Part shown: positions 9,754-19,137 of the stretch, piece by piece
Layout: every line of letters starts with the position of its first letter
Numbering within the stretch: position 1 is the stretch's first letter
DNA from: Paraburkholderia sp041321145
GTDB taxonomy: Bacteria > Pseudomonadota > Gammaproteobacteria > Burkholderiales > Burkholderiaceae
NCBI RefSeq assembly: GCF_041321145.1
Contig: NZ_JBGGWA010000001.1
Span: 496,001-560,000, forward strand
Direction of reading: 5' to 3'
Length of the DNA: 64,000 bases
Notes under the pieces: model-generated
What the model saw: the letters and a program-made list of their open reading frames with translations, nothing else
Told to the model about the DNA's origin: nothing
Databases searched by the model: none
Position numbers and translations under genes: made by a program

Positions 9754-10440
9754 ATGAGTGAACTTCGGTATCCAAACGAAAGCAGAGCGTATCGTGATGC
9801 GCGTGATGCATTGCTTAAAGACGAACAAGAGCTTGTCGACAAAGTAAAATCGGTGGCGGAAAAACGCCGTAATCTCCCTCCTGGCGGCCAGTTGAAAGAG
9901 GACTACATTTTCCAATGGGCCAACGATGGGAAAGTAGGAAGAAGTGTGAAATTCTCCGAGCTATTCGGGGACAAAAACACGTTGTTGCTTTACTCATTTA
10001 TGTACGGTCCGAATTGGGACCATCCCTGCCCATCCTGTACGTCGCTGGTCGATGGTTTTGATCGCACCTGGTATCAGGTCACTCAAGACGCCGCGTTTGT
10101 CGCAATTGCCAAAGCCCCGGCCGATCGAATCAATGCGTGGGCCAAACAACGTGGATGGTCGCAGATAGCACTCGTTTCAGGATCGGCCTCTGCCTATCAA
10201 GCCGATTACAAGTGCCAGGGAGACTCTGACGATATGCAACGGCCAGTGATGCATGTATTCAAGAGGCGGGATGGACAGGTTTTTCATTTCTGGGGAACGG
10301 AGTTGTCGTCGAATCATGTCGACACGGTGTGGCCGTATTGGAACCTCATGGACTTTACGCCAGAAGGTCGGCCAGATATTCCCATGCCGCCACAAACTTT
10401 CAGGTCCGAATTCCTGGAAAAAAACTATCTGAATAAATAG
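9754..10440 (+). CDS. DUF899 family thioredoxin-like protein
   Basis: A 228-residue cytoplasmic protein. After a helical N-terminus (about 1-75) it has a thioredoxin-like core: LLLYSFMYGP, then a CxxC-like motif in HPCPSCTSLVDGF, then FVAIAKAP and the late segment HVFKRRDGQVFHFWGTE. This order is typical of DUF899 proteins, which are predicted thioredoxin-fold redox proteins without a confirmed substrate. The start has GGGAG spaced about 8 bases upstream. It stands alone, so context adds nothing. Confidence 0.85.
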   Translation: MSELRYPNESRAYRDARDALLKDEQELVDKVKSVAEKRRNLPPGGQLKEDYIFQWANDGKVGRSVKFSELFGDKNTLLLYSFMYGPNWDHPCPSCTSLVDGFDRTWYQVTQDAAFVAIAKAPADRINAWAKQRGWSQIALVSGSASAYQADYKCQGDSDDMQRPVMHVFKRRDGQVFHFWGTELSSNHVDTVWPYWNLMDFTPEGRPDIPMPPQTFRSEFLEKNYLNK

Positions 10441-10894
10441 TAGTTGGGCGCTATCCGTCCGTCGGCAACGCGCCCCGATAGGCGAACTTCGCCTTGTTCA
10501 TGGGATTGACTTGAGTCGCGAGCCCGGCCCGGCAGCTACGCGATGAGCCTACTCTACGTAAAAGCCCGCACAAAAATGCCGGTCTGCGGGGCTTCCACAC
10601 GCGAGGCCAAGGCTCGAGTTGTCTGGAAGTGGATAGGGAAGAATGGCCTCATCAACCTCAAATGACGCAACTGCCCCTAAAGAACTGCAGCGCGCCGCCG
10701 ATAACACGTAAGGAGCTTTTCTAGATTGAATATCTCCAGCGATTCGCGCGCTCAGGTGTAAGCTAGGCAGCTTAAAAAAAATCCGCCCTGTCTCGGCCAC
10801 CGTCAAGGCGACAGAACGGCTAAACTGGGCATCCGGATGGTTGTCGGTTTCATAGAAGGTTATATTTTGGCCACCTTCTCGCGACGGAGACATT
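10441..10894. other. intergenic region before the SBP/GGDEF-EAL pair
   Basis: Probably carries the promoter of the downstream two-gene unit. A minus-strand frame overlapping 10549-10947 has no domain and runs into the start of the next gene, so it is not called. Confidence 0.4.
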
Positions 10895-11689
10895 GTGATT
10901 CGACATGGCCTTGGCGGTTTGCTGCTTGCGTTATGCTTTCTTGGCAATGCAATGGCGGCCGCACCCGATTGTTCGCGTTCATTTACGCTAGCGTTGCACG
11001 ATCACGGTTTGCTCTATTCAGTCGACACCGACACTGGAATCGACAAGGATTTCGCCGACGAACTGATTCGCCGCAGCGGTTGCCAGATCAGGGTCAGCCT
11101 CATGTCGCGTGCCCGGATCTGGAAACTGATCGAGTCCGGCGCACTCGATTTCAGTCTGTCCGGCATTGCCAACGACGAGCGCAATCAATATGCGGATTTC
11201 GCCTGGTATTTCAGGAACAAATATTACTTGCTGGTGCGCAAGGATGCCGGCATCCATCAGCTGGCCGATTTCGAGCACAACGACCAATTTCAGCTCGGCG
11301 TTATTCGTAGCTTCCGTTATAGCGACTCGGCCAACCGGCTGGTCGACAAGCTCTCGGCTGAAAACCGCGTGAGCCAGGCTGGTGGTCTGGCCCCGCTGTA
11401 TCAGGCACTGATCCTCCGGCGCATCCAGGGGATGATCATCGAACCCTTCGACTACCCTGCTATCGATGAAAAGAAAATCCGCGATGTGACAACCATCGTG
11501 GAGTTCAACGACCCCGCCATCCCCCACGGCCTCATCATGTCGAAGAGGGCGCTGTCGGAGGCAGAGCGGGAAAAGTGGCGCGCCCTGGTGAATGACATGC
11601 GCGCAGACGGCACCGTCCGGCGGATCTTCGAGAAGTACTTCAAACCCAACCTCGCTGATTCGATGGTCGACTTCCATACGCCGCCGTGA
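10895..11689 (+). CDS. periplasmic amino-acid-type solute-binding protein (SBP_bac_3)
   Basis: A 264-residue protein with a clear signal peptide (MIRHGLGGLLLALCFLGNAMA, cleavage near residue 21). The mature part follows the bacterial extracellular solute-binding family 3 pattern: GIDKDFADELIRRSGCQIRV, an SLSGIANDERNQYADFAWYF segment corresponding to the ligand-binding cleft, and DGTVRRIFEKYF at the end. No ABC permease or ATPase is nearby. Its stop overlaps the start of the downstream GGDEF/EAL gene by four bases (GTGA), so the two are translationally coupled. The likely job is a periplasmic sensor feeding a c-di-GMP enzyme rather than a transporter component; that is inference. Confidence 0.85.
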   Translation: MIRHGLGGLLLALCFLGNAMAAAPDCSRSFTLALHDHGLLYSVDTDTGIDKDFADELIRRSGCQIRVSLMSRARIWKLIESGALDFSLSGIANDERNQYADFAWYFRNKYYLLVRKDAGIHQLADFEHNDQFQLGVIRSFRYSDSANRLVDKLSAENRVSQAGGLAPLYQALILRRIQGMIIEPFDYPAIDEKKIRDVTTIVEFNDPAIPHGLIMSKRALSEAEREKWRALVNDMRADGTVRRIFEKYFKPNLADSMVDFHTPP

Positions 11690-14600
11690 GCTGGGCGCGC
11701 CTTGTCCTGCTCCCGTTACTGGTCTTGTCCGCTGCGCTAAGTGTTACTTGGATACTTTGGGACCACGAACGGCAAGCCACCCGTCATGAATTGCTTACGC
11801 AGTTCGACTTCTCGCTGGGCGACGCTGTCAGCCGGGTCGAACAGCGTATGGGGACGTATGAGCTCTTGCTGCGCGGCGTGCAGAGCCTGTTCGCCGCCAC
11901 CGGCGAGATAGACCGCGACAAATTCCGCAACTACGTCGGCGCGCTCAATCTCAACGCCAACTTCTCCGGCATCCAGGCCATCGGCATCGTCGAATGGGTG
12001 CCGGCGACGCAAAGGAACGCTCATGTGGCCGCCATGCGTCGGCAGGGGTTGGACGGCTACACCATTGAGCCCATGGGCCCGCGCGAAGACTATGCACCTA
12101 TCATCCAGCGCGAGCCGTATGTTGGTCTCAATCGCACGTCGCCAGGCTTCGACGCGTGGACCAACCCTGTGCGGCGGCGCGCCATGGAACAGGCGCGCGA
12201 TTCCGGAATGGCGAGCATCTCCGGGAAGGTCCGCCTTTCGGTGGATACCGAGGCCGATGCTCACCCCGGTTTCATCATGTACTTGCCAATCTACGCACAA
12301 GGGCAATCGCAGGATAGCGTTGCCCAGCGCCGGGCGCACCTGGTCGGGTGGGTCTATGCTTCGTTCCGCATGCACGACGTCATCGCGAGTCTGTACGGCG
12401 AGCAGCCACCCGGACTCACCATAGCCATCTATGACGGCGTTGAACCGTCTGCCGCAGCACTTTTGCACAGGACGCCTGCGGCCGGCGGGCAGCATCTGCC
12501 TGCCGTCATGTCGGCCAATGAATATCTGGTCGTCGGCGGACACGACTGGACACTGTCGATGAGTGCCCAGGACGACTTCAAATCCCGTTTCGGCCGTAAT
12601 GCGGAACTGCTGATCGCCAGCGCCGGCGTGGGCCTTAGCGTGCTGCTGGCGCTGCTCACCTGGCTGATGATGACCGGTCGCGGCCGCGCGATGCGGCTCG
12701 CCTCCGCGATGACGCAGGAATTGCGCGAGAACGAGGAAAAATTCCGCGCGATTGCTGACTGCACCGTCAACTGGGAGGTCTGGTGGGGGTCAGACGGCAA
12801 GCCCCGCTGGATCAACCCATCCGTGCAGAAATACACGGGATATACAGTCGAAGAATGCATGGCCATGCCTGACTTTGCAGGCACACTCATCTATCCGGAA
12901 GATCGCCCCCGGGTTGCTCCCGAGTTTGTGAAGGGACTTCAGGGCTTTCGTGGCGACGACCTCGAATTTCGTTGCGTTCGCAAGGATGGCTCGCTCGTCT
13001 GGCTTTCCGTTTCGTGGGTTCCAATCAGCGACGCCAAAGGCGATTTCATTGGCTTTCGCACGAGCGGGCGCGACATTACCGAGCGCAAACAGGTCGAGAC
13101 GGAACTTCGAATCGCCGCTGTCGCGTTCGACTCGCAGGAGCCGATGATGATCACCGACGCCAATGCCAAAATTCTGCGCGTGAACTCGGCTTTCACCCAA
13201 TGCACCGGCTATACGGCCGGGGAAGTTGTGGGCCAAACCCCGCGAATGCTTCGCTCAGGGCGTCACGGTGCGGCTTTCTTCCGCGGGATGTGGGAAGCGA
13301 TCCACCGTACTGGGGGATGGCAGGGGGAAATCTGGGATCGCCGCAAGAACGGCGAGGTGTATCCAAAGTGGCTCACGATCTCCGCCGTAATGAGAGACGA
13401 TGGGGTCGTCAGTCATTATGTCGGCACGCATCACGACATTACCGAACGCAAGATCGCGGAAGAAAGGATCAAGGAGTTGGCCTTCTTCGATGCGCTGACC
13501 CGTTTGCCTAACCGCACTCTGCTGCTGGATCGCCTGAGGCAGGCGATCACGGCCAGCGCCCGGAGTGAAACGTGCGGCGCGTTGCTGTTCATCGACCTCG
13601 ACCACTTCAAGACGTTGAACGACACCATGGGCCACGACAAGGGCGATTTGCTACTGCAGCAAGTGGCGCAACGTCTGGCGGCCAGCATACTCGAGAGCGA
13701 CACCGTGGCGCGGGTGGGTGGAGACGAGTTCGTGGTGGTGTTGGGGAGCTTGCATGAAAACCGTCAGGAGGCGGCCAGCCAGACCGAAGCCCAAGGCGAA
13801 AAGATTCTCGCTGTCCTTGGCATGCCGTATCAGCTTGGCGACATTGAGTATCGGAGTACCGCGAGTATTGGTGCCACCGTATTCATGGGGCAGCAAGCGT
13901 CCATCGACGAACTCATGAAGCAGGCCGACCTCGCGATGTACAAGTCGAAAGAGAAGGGACGCAATGCTGTGTGCTTCTTCGATCCGGACATGCAGACTGT
14001 CGTGGTGGAGCGGGCTGCGCTTGAGGCGGATCTGCGCAACGCGATCGAGGAAAATCAGTTCTTGCTTCATTACCAGGCGCAGGTCGACGGCGCTCGCATC
14101 ACGGGCGTCGAAGCGCTGGTGCGTTGGCAGCACCCCAGGCGCGGGATTGTGCCTCCTGCGGATTTCATTCCGCTGGCTGAAGAAACCGGGCTGATTCTTG
14201 CCCTTGGCGGCTGGGTCCTGGAAGCTGCCTGCACGCAACTGGGGCGATGGGCAACGCGGCCAGACACGGCTCATCTCACCATTGCGGTCAATGTCAGCGT
14301 CCAGCAGTTCCGCGAACCCGACTTCGTGGACAAGGTGTTGACCACCATTAATCAAACAGGCGCGAGAGCGGACAGGTTAAAGCTGGAACTGACGGAAAGC
14401 GTGCTGGTGGACAATGTGCAGGACATCATCCAGAAGATGGGCGAGCTCAAAGCCCGAGGCGTTGTCTTTTCACTGGACGATTTCGGTATCGGATATTCGT
14501 CGCTTTCCTATTTGAAGCGTCTGCCTTTGGACCAGTTGAAAATCGACCGGTCATTCGTGCGCGATGTCCTGATCGATCCCAACGACGCCGTGATTGCCAA

Positions 14601-14796
14601 GGCCATCGTGACGCTTGCGCAGAGCCTGGGCTTGGGCGTCATTGCCGAGGGTGTGGAGACAGCTGCTCAGCGGGACTTCCTCGCTGCTGCGGGATGTCAT
14701 GCCTATCAGGGCTACTATTTCTGCCGCCCGCTTCCCATTGAGGGCTTTGAAGCGCTTTTGAGCAGGATCGAGTCGCGCCAATGCGTGACCGAGTGA
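11686..14796 (+). CDS. CHASE-PAS-PAS-GGDEF-EAL c-di-GMP enzyme
   Basis: A 1,036-residue inner-membrane signalling enzyme starting with GTG inside the stop of the preceding gene. Order: membrane helix (about 5-25), periplasmic CHASE domain (about 60-270), second membrane helix (about 306-330), two PAS/PAC units (about 345-470 and 475-590, each ending in the DITERK motif), GGDEF (about 600-765) and EAL (about 785-1030). The diguanylate cyclase signature GGDEF is intact near residue 678; the RxxD inhibitory site five residues before it is LESD, so feedback inhibition is probably lost. The phosphodiesterase signature EALVRW (near 809) and DDFGIGYSS are intact. Both activities are therefore possible, and which dominates cannot be read from sequence. 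Confidence 0.93.
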   Translation: MSWARLVLLPLLVLSAALSVTWILWDHERQATRHELLTQFDFSLGDAVSRVEQRMGTYELLLRGVQSLFAATGEIDRDKFRNYVGALNLNANFSGIQAIGIVEWVPATQRNAHVAAMRRQGLDGYTIEPMGPREDYAPIIQREPYVGLNRTSPGFDAWTNPVRRRAMEQARDSGMASISGKVRLSVDTEADAHPGFIMYLPIYAQGQSQDSVAQRRAHLVGWVYASFRMHDVIASLYGEQPPGLTIAIYDGVEPSAAALLHRTPAAGGQHLPAVMSANEYLVVGGHDWTLSMSAQDDFKSRFGRNAELLIASAGVGLSVLLALLTWLMMTGRGRAMRLASAMTQELRENEEKFRAIADCTVNWEVWWGSDGKPRWINPSVQKYTGYTVEECMAMPDFAGTLIYPEDRPRVAPEFVKGLQGFRGDDLEFRCVRKDGSLVWLSVSWVPISDAKGDFIGFRTSGRDITERKQVETELRIAAVAFDSQEPMMITDANAKILRVNSAFTQCTGYTAGEVVGQTPRMLRSGRHGAAFFRGMWEAIHRTGGWQGEIWDRRKNGEVYPKWLTISAVMRDDGVVSHYVGTHHDITERKIAEERIKELAFFDALTRLPNRTLLLDRLRQAITASARSETCGALLFIDLDHFKTLNDTMGHDKGDLLLQQVAQRLAASILESDTVARVGGDEFVVVLGSLHENRQEAASQTEAQGEKILAVLGMPYQLGDIEYRSTASIGATVFMGQQASIDELMKQADLAMYKSKEKGRNAVCFFDPDMQTVVVERAALEADLRNAIEENQFLLHYQAQVDGARITGVEALVRWQHPRRGIVPPADFIPLAEETGLILALGGWVLEAACTQLGRWATRPDTAHLTIAVNVSVQQFREPDFVDKVLTTINQTGARADRLKLELTESVLVDNVQDIIQKMGELKARGVVFSLDDFGIGYSSLSYLKRLPLDQLKIDRSFVRDVLIDPNDAVIAKAIVTLAQSLGLGVIAEGVETAAQRDFLAAAGCHAYQGYYFCRPLPIEGFEALLSRIESRQCVTE

Positions 14797-14811
14797 ACGC
14801 AAAAAGTATTA

Positions 14812-14885
14812 CTTCACCGCGCCAAACCCAACTCATAGAAATACGTGACGAGAATGTGCGCCTCGTTGTTCGGGGCGCCGTGCCC
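14812..14885 (-). pseudogene. relic of an ABC sugar-permease pair
   Basis: Read on the minus strand, about 57 bases encode GAPNNEAHILVTYFYELGL, closely matching GGPDNGTHILVTYLYELGF of the intact permease at 16861-17751. Immediately after, in another frame, come codons G-A-V-K-stop, the same ending as the permease at 16013-16864 (LGAVK-stop). The relic thus looks like two permease genes joined by a deletion that removed everything between, leaving no functional frame. Confidence 0.6.
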
Positions 14886-15078
14886 CTCGTTGTTTTCCCG
14901 CATTTTCCAGGCATTTACCGCCAGCCGCGTTTTGCTACGCCGCATGTCCTCCGAGACCGTGCCTAAGTGATCTACACTTGCTACGAAAGCGGCTGGAATT
15001 AAAGGTGGATGCGCGCCCATAGGAACTAGCTTCAAAATTTTGCAAAGAACCCCATCCTTTAAATGAAGAGGATAAATC

Positions 15079-15909
15079 ATGAAGGTTGACTTCAATAAAT
15101 ATGTGAAAATTATATCGCGTCAGCCAAAACCTTTTCGATTCATTGCTTCCAGAGTTTTTAAACACACGGGTCTCTGGCGTTTTTTTAAAGTTCAACGTCC
15201 AGGCTACAAACTGTATCTTCATCCCGCGGCGCTTTCAATGTCGTTATGGGTTAATGGGAATGACAGGGACGAAGACAGCGATGTCCTTCGGTCGATATTA
15301 AAACCCGGAGACTGCTTCGTCGACGTGGGTGCGAACATCGGGCATCTTTCGATTGAAGCCTCCAAACTTGTCGGTCCGACAGGACGGGTTACTGCGTTTG
15401 AGGCGCATCCAAGGACGGCCGGATTCCTCAGAGACAATATCAGATTAAATAAATCGGATAACATACAGGTCGCTCAAGCCGCAATTGGAAATTCCCTGGG
15501 TTGGTTGCATTTTTCAGATTCATCGGCAGATGATCAAAATAATGTGCAGAAATCGGGGCCTATCGTTGTCCCAGTTCTTACGCTGGATGTGCTTTGCGCG
15601 GATGAGAAAATCACGCTTTTGAAAATTGATGTGGAAGGCTACGAGAAATTCGTTTTTGAAGGCGCCGGAAAGACTCTCCAGAACACAAAATTTATATATT
15701 TTGAGGCCTGGGATGCTCACTTCAAAAAATATGGGTATTCATTCGCCGAGATATATAATCTGCTCGTTGGCTTGGGATTCTATATAGGCCATATTTCACA
15801 TCATGAGCTGAAGGAGATTAAGGCTTCGGCGGTTCTTCCGGAGTGCATCAACCTGCTAGCGTATCGCAGCGCTGAAGAATTGAGGGCCCGCACTGAAACA
15901 GCGCACTAA
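15079..15909 (+). CDS. FkbM family methyltransferase
   Basis: A 276-residue predicted SAM-dependent methyltransferase. Motif I is DCFVDVGANIGHLSIEAS (near 77-95), followed by RVTAFEAHP (acidic residue binding the ribose), and the family-specific LLKIDVEGYEKFVFEGA near 185-200. FkbM-type enzymes O-methylate sugars or lipids, often in polysaccharide or secondary-metabolite loci, but none is present here. Base composition is clearly more A+T-rich than the neighbours, and the gene sits immediately beside a permease relic: signs of insertion by transfer. An ATG with GAGGAT upstream (15066-15072) supports the start. Confidence 0.88.
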   Translation: MKVDFNKYVKIISRQPKPFRFIASRVFKHTGLWRFFKVQRPGYKLYLHPAALSMSLWVNGNDRDEDSDVLRSILKPGDCFVDVGANIGHLSIEASKLVGPTGRVTAFEAHPRTAGFLRDNIRLNKSDNIQVAQAAIGNSLGWLHFSDSSADDQNNVQKSGPIVVPVLTLDVLCADEKITLLKIDVEGYEKFVFEGAGKTLQNTKFIYFEAWDAHFKKYGYSFAEIYNLLVGLGFYIGHISHHELKEIKASAVLPECINLLAYRSAEELRARTETAH

Positions 15910-16012
15910 CGAATGACGGGGCAATGTGCGGATCGCGTACCTGCCAGAGTGATCGAGAACGAACTTTTATTATGATCACCTCAGGACAGTTCCGGCTGCC
16001 CGTCCCCCAAAC

Positions 16013-16864
16013 CTACTTCACCGCCCCCAACGCCAACCCCTTCACGAGGAACCGCTGCAGCCAGGCAAACACGATCGAAACCGGCAACGTCGCGCAGAGG
16101 GTAGCGGCCATCACCAGATGCCATTCGACGACGTACTTCCCGGCGACCATATCCGTAACCTGCACGGTCAAAGTCTTATTCTCCGGCGACCGGATCAACG
16201 TATAGACCACAGCAAACTCATTCCAGGCATTGATGAACGTAAAGATCGCCGTCACAACAATCGCAGGCACCGCCAACGGCAAGAACACCTTAAAAACCGC
16301 TCTAGTCCTTCCACATCCCTCAAGCCAGGCCGACTCTTCCAGATCCCTTGGCACGGTCTGAAAGTAAGAAGACAACATCCAGACTGCAAACGCGATATTA
16401 AAAGCCGCATAAGAAACGATCACACCGATCTTCGAATCAACCAGATTCCCGTCCCCATAAGGAATCATCGCGGCGAGCCGGAACAACCCCACTACCAGCA
16501 AAATCGGCGACAACATCTGCGTCACCAAAAGAAACTGCCGATACAAGCCCTTCCCGCGAAACGGAAACCGTGCCAAGGCATAAGCCGCCGGCAAGCTCAC
16601 GGCCAACGCCAACGCGGTGGAAAGGAAGCTAATCACACAGCTATTCCTCAGCGCCACGCCAAAATTAGCCGCGACCCACATGTCCGAAAAATTGCTCCAC
16701 TGCCAATGCACCGGTAGCCACCGTGCCGGATAAACAAAAATCTCCGAAGCCGGCTTCAAAGCAGTAAACAGCATCACGGCAAACGGAAACAGCACCACCA
16801 CCACCAGCGGCGACAACGCCAGCCAGCACCACAGCGAGCGCCTCATCTTGACGCTAAGACTCAT
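16013..16864 (-). CDS. ABC sugar transporter permease (MalG/UgpE type)
   Basis: A 283-residue inner-membrane permease with about six hydrophobic segments. The diagnostic cytoplasmic EAA loop is present (DLEESAWLEGCGRTRAVFKVFLPL), through which it contacts the ATPase. The start chosen (16864) overlaps the upstream permease stop by four bases (ATGA), typical of coupled MalF/MalG pairs; a longer frame upstream is out-of-frame shadow of the partner gene. It works with 16861-17751, the binding protein at 17905-19137 and the divergently placed ATPase at 20334-21410. Confidence 0.92.
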   Translation of the reverse strand: MSLSVKMRRSLWCWLALSPLVVVVLFPFAVMLFTALKPASEIFVYPARWLPVHWQWSNFSDMWVAANFGVALRNSCVISFLSTALALAVSLPAAYALARFPFRGKGLYRQFLLVTQMLSPILLVVGLFRLAAMIPYGDGNLVDSKIGVIVSYAAFNIAFAVWMLSSYFQTVPRDLEESAWLEGCGRTRAVFKVFLPLAVPAIVVTAIFTFINAWNEFAVVYTLIRSPENKTLTVQVTDMVAGKYVVEWHLVMAATLCATLPVSIVFAWLQRFLVKGLALGAVK

Positions 16865-17751
16865 GACGGATCTCCTTCTTTCGCGGGCTGCAGGCGCAGA
16901 TAGGCGATCGAGAAAACGAACAGCATGACGAGCATGATCAGCGACACCGCCGCGGCTTCGCCGGGACGTCCCAGCCGGAAGCCTAACTCGTAGAGATACG
17001 TGACGAGAATGTGCGTTCCGTTGTCCGGGCCGCCTTGCGTCATCACCCAAATGATCGGGAAGGAATTGAACACGTAGATCACATTCAACAGAATCGTCAT
17101 GTTGATGAACGGCCGCAAGAGCGGCATCGTCAGCTTGCGAAACTGCTGCCACGCGCTGGCGCCATCCATCCGCGCCGCTTCATAAATATCGCCCGGTACC
17201 GACGACAAGCCGCCCAGCAGAATCGTCACCGTAAATGGAATCGACACCAGAATGCCGACGGCAATCTCCACCGGAAACGCGAGTTCCGGCGTCGCGAGCC
17301 AATGAATTGGACCGCCGATCAATCCAAGCCGCTGCAACGTGACGTTGACCATGCCGTAGTCGTCGTTGAAGGCCCAGCGCCACACCACGGCAGTCATCGT
17401 CAGCGAGACGGACCACGGCAGCATCACAATCGTGCGCGCCACGCCCCGTCCATAGAAATCCTGATTCAGCACCAGCGCAACCGGCACCGAAATCAGCACC
17501 GTGCCGCCCACCACGCACACGGTCCAGACAATCGTCCGTTTGGCGGCGGCGAGAAATGCGGGGTCGGTAAAAATCGTGTAGAAGTTCTGCAGACCGGTGA
17601 AATCGCGAATCGCGCCGAAGCGCGAAACCTCGTGTAGCGATTGCCACACGATATTGAAAATCGGATAGCTGATGATGAAAAGCGCCAACACCAGACTCGG
17701 CGCAATCAGCAACCAGGGCGCTTGCAGGCGCGAAGAAGCGGAACGGCTCAT
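16861..17751 (-). CDS. ABC sugar transporter permease (MalF/UgpA type)
   Basis: A 296-residue inner-membrane permease with six predicted helices starting at LLIAPSLVLALFIISYPIF. The EAA loop reads DIYEAARMDGASAWQQFRKLTMPLL (near 190-215). The segment GGPDNGTHILVTYLYELGF is the conserved stretch before the last helix. It is the first of two overlapping permease genes and lies downstream of the binding-protein gene, separated from it by a strong hairpin. Confidence 0.92.
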   Translation of the reverse strand: MSRSASSRLQAPWLLIAPSLVLALFIISYPIFNIVWQSLHEVSRFGAIRDFTGLQNFYTIFTDPAFLAAAKRTIVWTVCVVGGTVLISVPVALVLNQDFYGRGVARTIVMLPWSVSLTMTAVVWRWAFNDDYGMVNVTLQRLGLIGGPIHWLATPELAFPVEIAVGILVSIPFTVTILLGGLSSVPGDIYEAARMDGASAWQQFRKLTMPLLRPFINMTILLNVIYVFNSFPIIWVMTQGGPDNGTHILVTYLYELGFRLGRPGEAAAVSLIMLVMLFVFSIAYLRLQPAKEGDPS

Positions 17752-17837
17752 GCGTGCTCGATCGTAAGACGCGTCCCCATTGAAAAGGCGGCGCGACGGG
17801 ATGGGCCGGATAGTGCACTACGTGTATTACGACCGGA

Positions 17838-17871
17838 AACGCGCGCTGCCTTCGCAACGGCAGCGCGCGTT
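17838..17871 (-). terminator. intercistronic hairpin after the binding-protein gene
   Basis: Perfect 13-bp inverted repeat AACGCGCGCTGCC / GGCAGCGCGCGTT with an 8-base loop, without a U-run. It lies between the binding-protein stop and the first permease. In many ABC operons such a hairpin protects the binding-protein mRNA and reduces read-through into the permease genes; that role is inferred. Confidence 0.6.
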
Positions 17872-17904
17872 CCGTATTCAGCAAATCACTACGAGACTAC
17901 GCGA

Positions 17905-19137
17905 TCACTTACCGAGCGACTTGTTTGCTTGCGCTGCTGCGGCGTTCAACGCGTCAGCGGGCTTCGCCTTGCCCAGATAGATCGACTGCATCGCATCGGT
18001 CACGGCCTTAGCGGTGTCTTCCCAGCCGGTCACGGTCGGCGCGAAGTGGGCTGTCGGCAGCAGCGCGACGAAAGCCTTGGTATCCGGATCGTTGAACGCC
18101 GGATCGGTTGCCTCCGCCTTGGTGGTCGGGAGGAAGCCTTCGGTCGTCGTGAACTCGACGCGCGGCTCCTTCGTGAACAGATAGTCGAGGAACTTCCATG
18201 CCGACTTCTTCACCTTCGAGTTCTTGAACATCACGATCGAGTCGGTGACGGCATAAGTGGCGTGCGTCGTGCCCATCGGGATCGGATCGATGCCGTATTT
18301 CAGATTCGGCGCTTCCTTCTTGATCTGCTTCGCGAGGAACGGCGCGGAAATCATCATCGCGACGCGGCCCTGCTTGAACAGGTTCTGCACGTCTTCGCGG
18401 CTGTAGCCGGTCACGCCAGGTTGCGTCAGGCCCTGGTCGATCATCGTCTTGTACAGCGTGGCCGCCTTGATGCCGGCCGGCGAATTGAACGCCGCCTTGC
18501 CGTCTTTGCCGACTACGTCACCGCCATTGGTCCACAGGGCGTAGTAATAATAGACGTCGGTTTCGATTTCCTTGCCTTGCAGACCAAAGCCCGCAACGCC
18601 CTGCGCCTTCAACTTCTTCGACGCATCGATCACGTCATTCCACGTTTTCGGGCCGTCGGGATAACCGACCTTCGCGAGCAGATCCTTGTTGTAGTAGAGC
18701 GCGCGCGCGGAAGCGGCGATCGGCAGGCCGTAGACCTTGCCGTTGATTTCGCCAGGCGCGAGGAATGGGCCGATGAAGCGGCCCTTGAAGCTCGCGTCCA
18801 TGTAGCCGTCGAGCGGCTCGGCAACGTCGTCCTTCACGAAGTCGAGCAGCCAGCGCGTACCGACGATCGCCAGGTCGGCGTTGGCGCCGCCGGAGATGTC
18901 CGTTTGCAGTTTCTGTTGCAGCGTGTCCCAGTTCACGTCTTCGATCTTGATGGTCGTGCCGGGATTGGCCTTCTCGAAGTTGCGAGCCATTTTTTCGAAG
19001 TACGGCGCGGTCGCATCGCTGTAATGCGCGACCGTCACGCGGACCGTGTCGGCGTGAGCCGCGACGGCGAGGCCTGCAAACGCGAGCGCCACGGCAACTT
19101 TGCCTAGCGCGAGGGAAGCACGGGCATGCAACGACAT
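17905..19137 (-). CDS. ABC sugar-binding protein (SBP_bac_1 family)
   Basis: A 410-residue periplasmic binding protein. The start at 19137 is chosen because AGGAGAG lies just upstream and it gives a proper signal peptide (MSLHARASLALGK..., cleavage after AAHA near residue 29). The frame continues upstream to 19311 but that part lacks signal-peptide character. Features of family 1 binding proteins: FEKANPGTTIKIEDVNWDTLQQKL, GKVYGLPIAASARALYYNKDLL and a late SAWKFLDYLF segment. It delivers a carbohydrate or polyol to the two permeases; the ligand cannot be read from sequence. Confidence 0.9.
   Translation of the reverse strand: MSLHARASLALGKVAVALAFAGLAVAAHADTVRVTVAHYSDATAPYFEKMARNFEKANPGTTIKIEDVNWDTLQQKLQTDISGGANADLAIVGTRWLLDFVKDDVAEPLDGYMDASFKGRFIGPFLAPGEINGKVYGLPIAASARALYYNKDLLAKVGYPDGPKTWNDVIDASKKLKAQGVAGFGLQGKEIETDVYYYYALWTNGGDVVGKDGKAAFNSPAGIKAATLYKTMIDQGLTQPGVTGYSREDVQNLFKQGRVAMMISAPFLAKQIKKEAPNLKYGIDPIPMGTTHATYAVTDSIVMFKNSKVKKSAWKFLDYLFTKEPRVEFTTTEGFLPTTKAEATDPAFNDPDTKAFVALLPTAHFAPTVTGWEDTAKAVTDAMQSIYLGKAKPADALNAAAAQANKSLGK

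Noticed and set aside
16865..17152. Extended start for the MalG-type permease
   Set aside because: The extra codons are the upstream permease gene read in another frame; the ATGA overlap gives the natural start.
17641..19107. 488-codon plus-strand frame opposite the binding-protein gene
   Set aside because: Arg-rich antisense of a clear SBP_bac_1 gene with signal peptide and ribosome-binding site.
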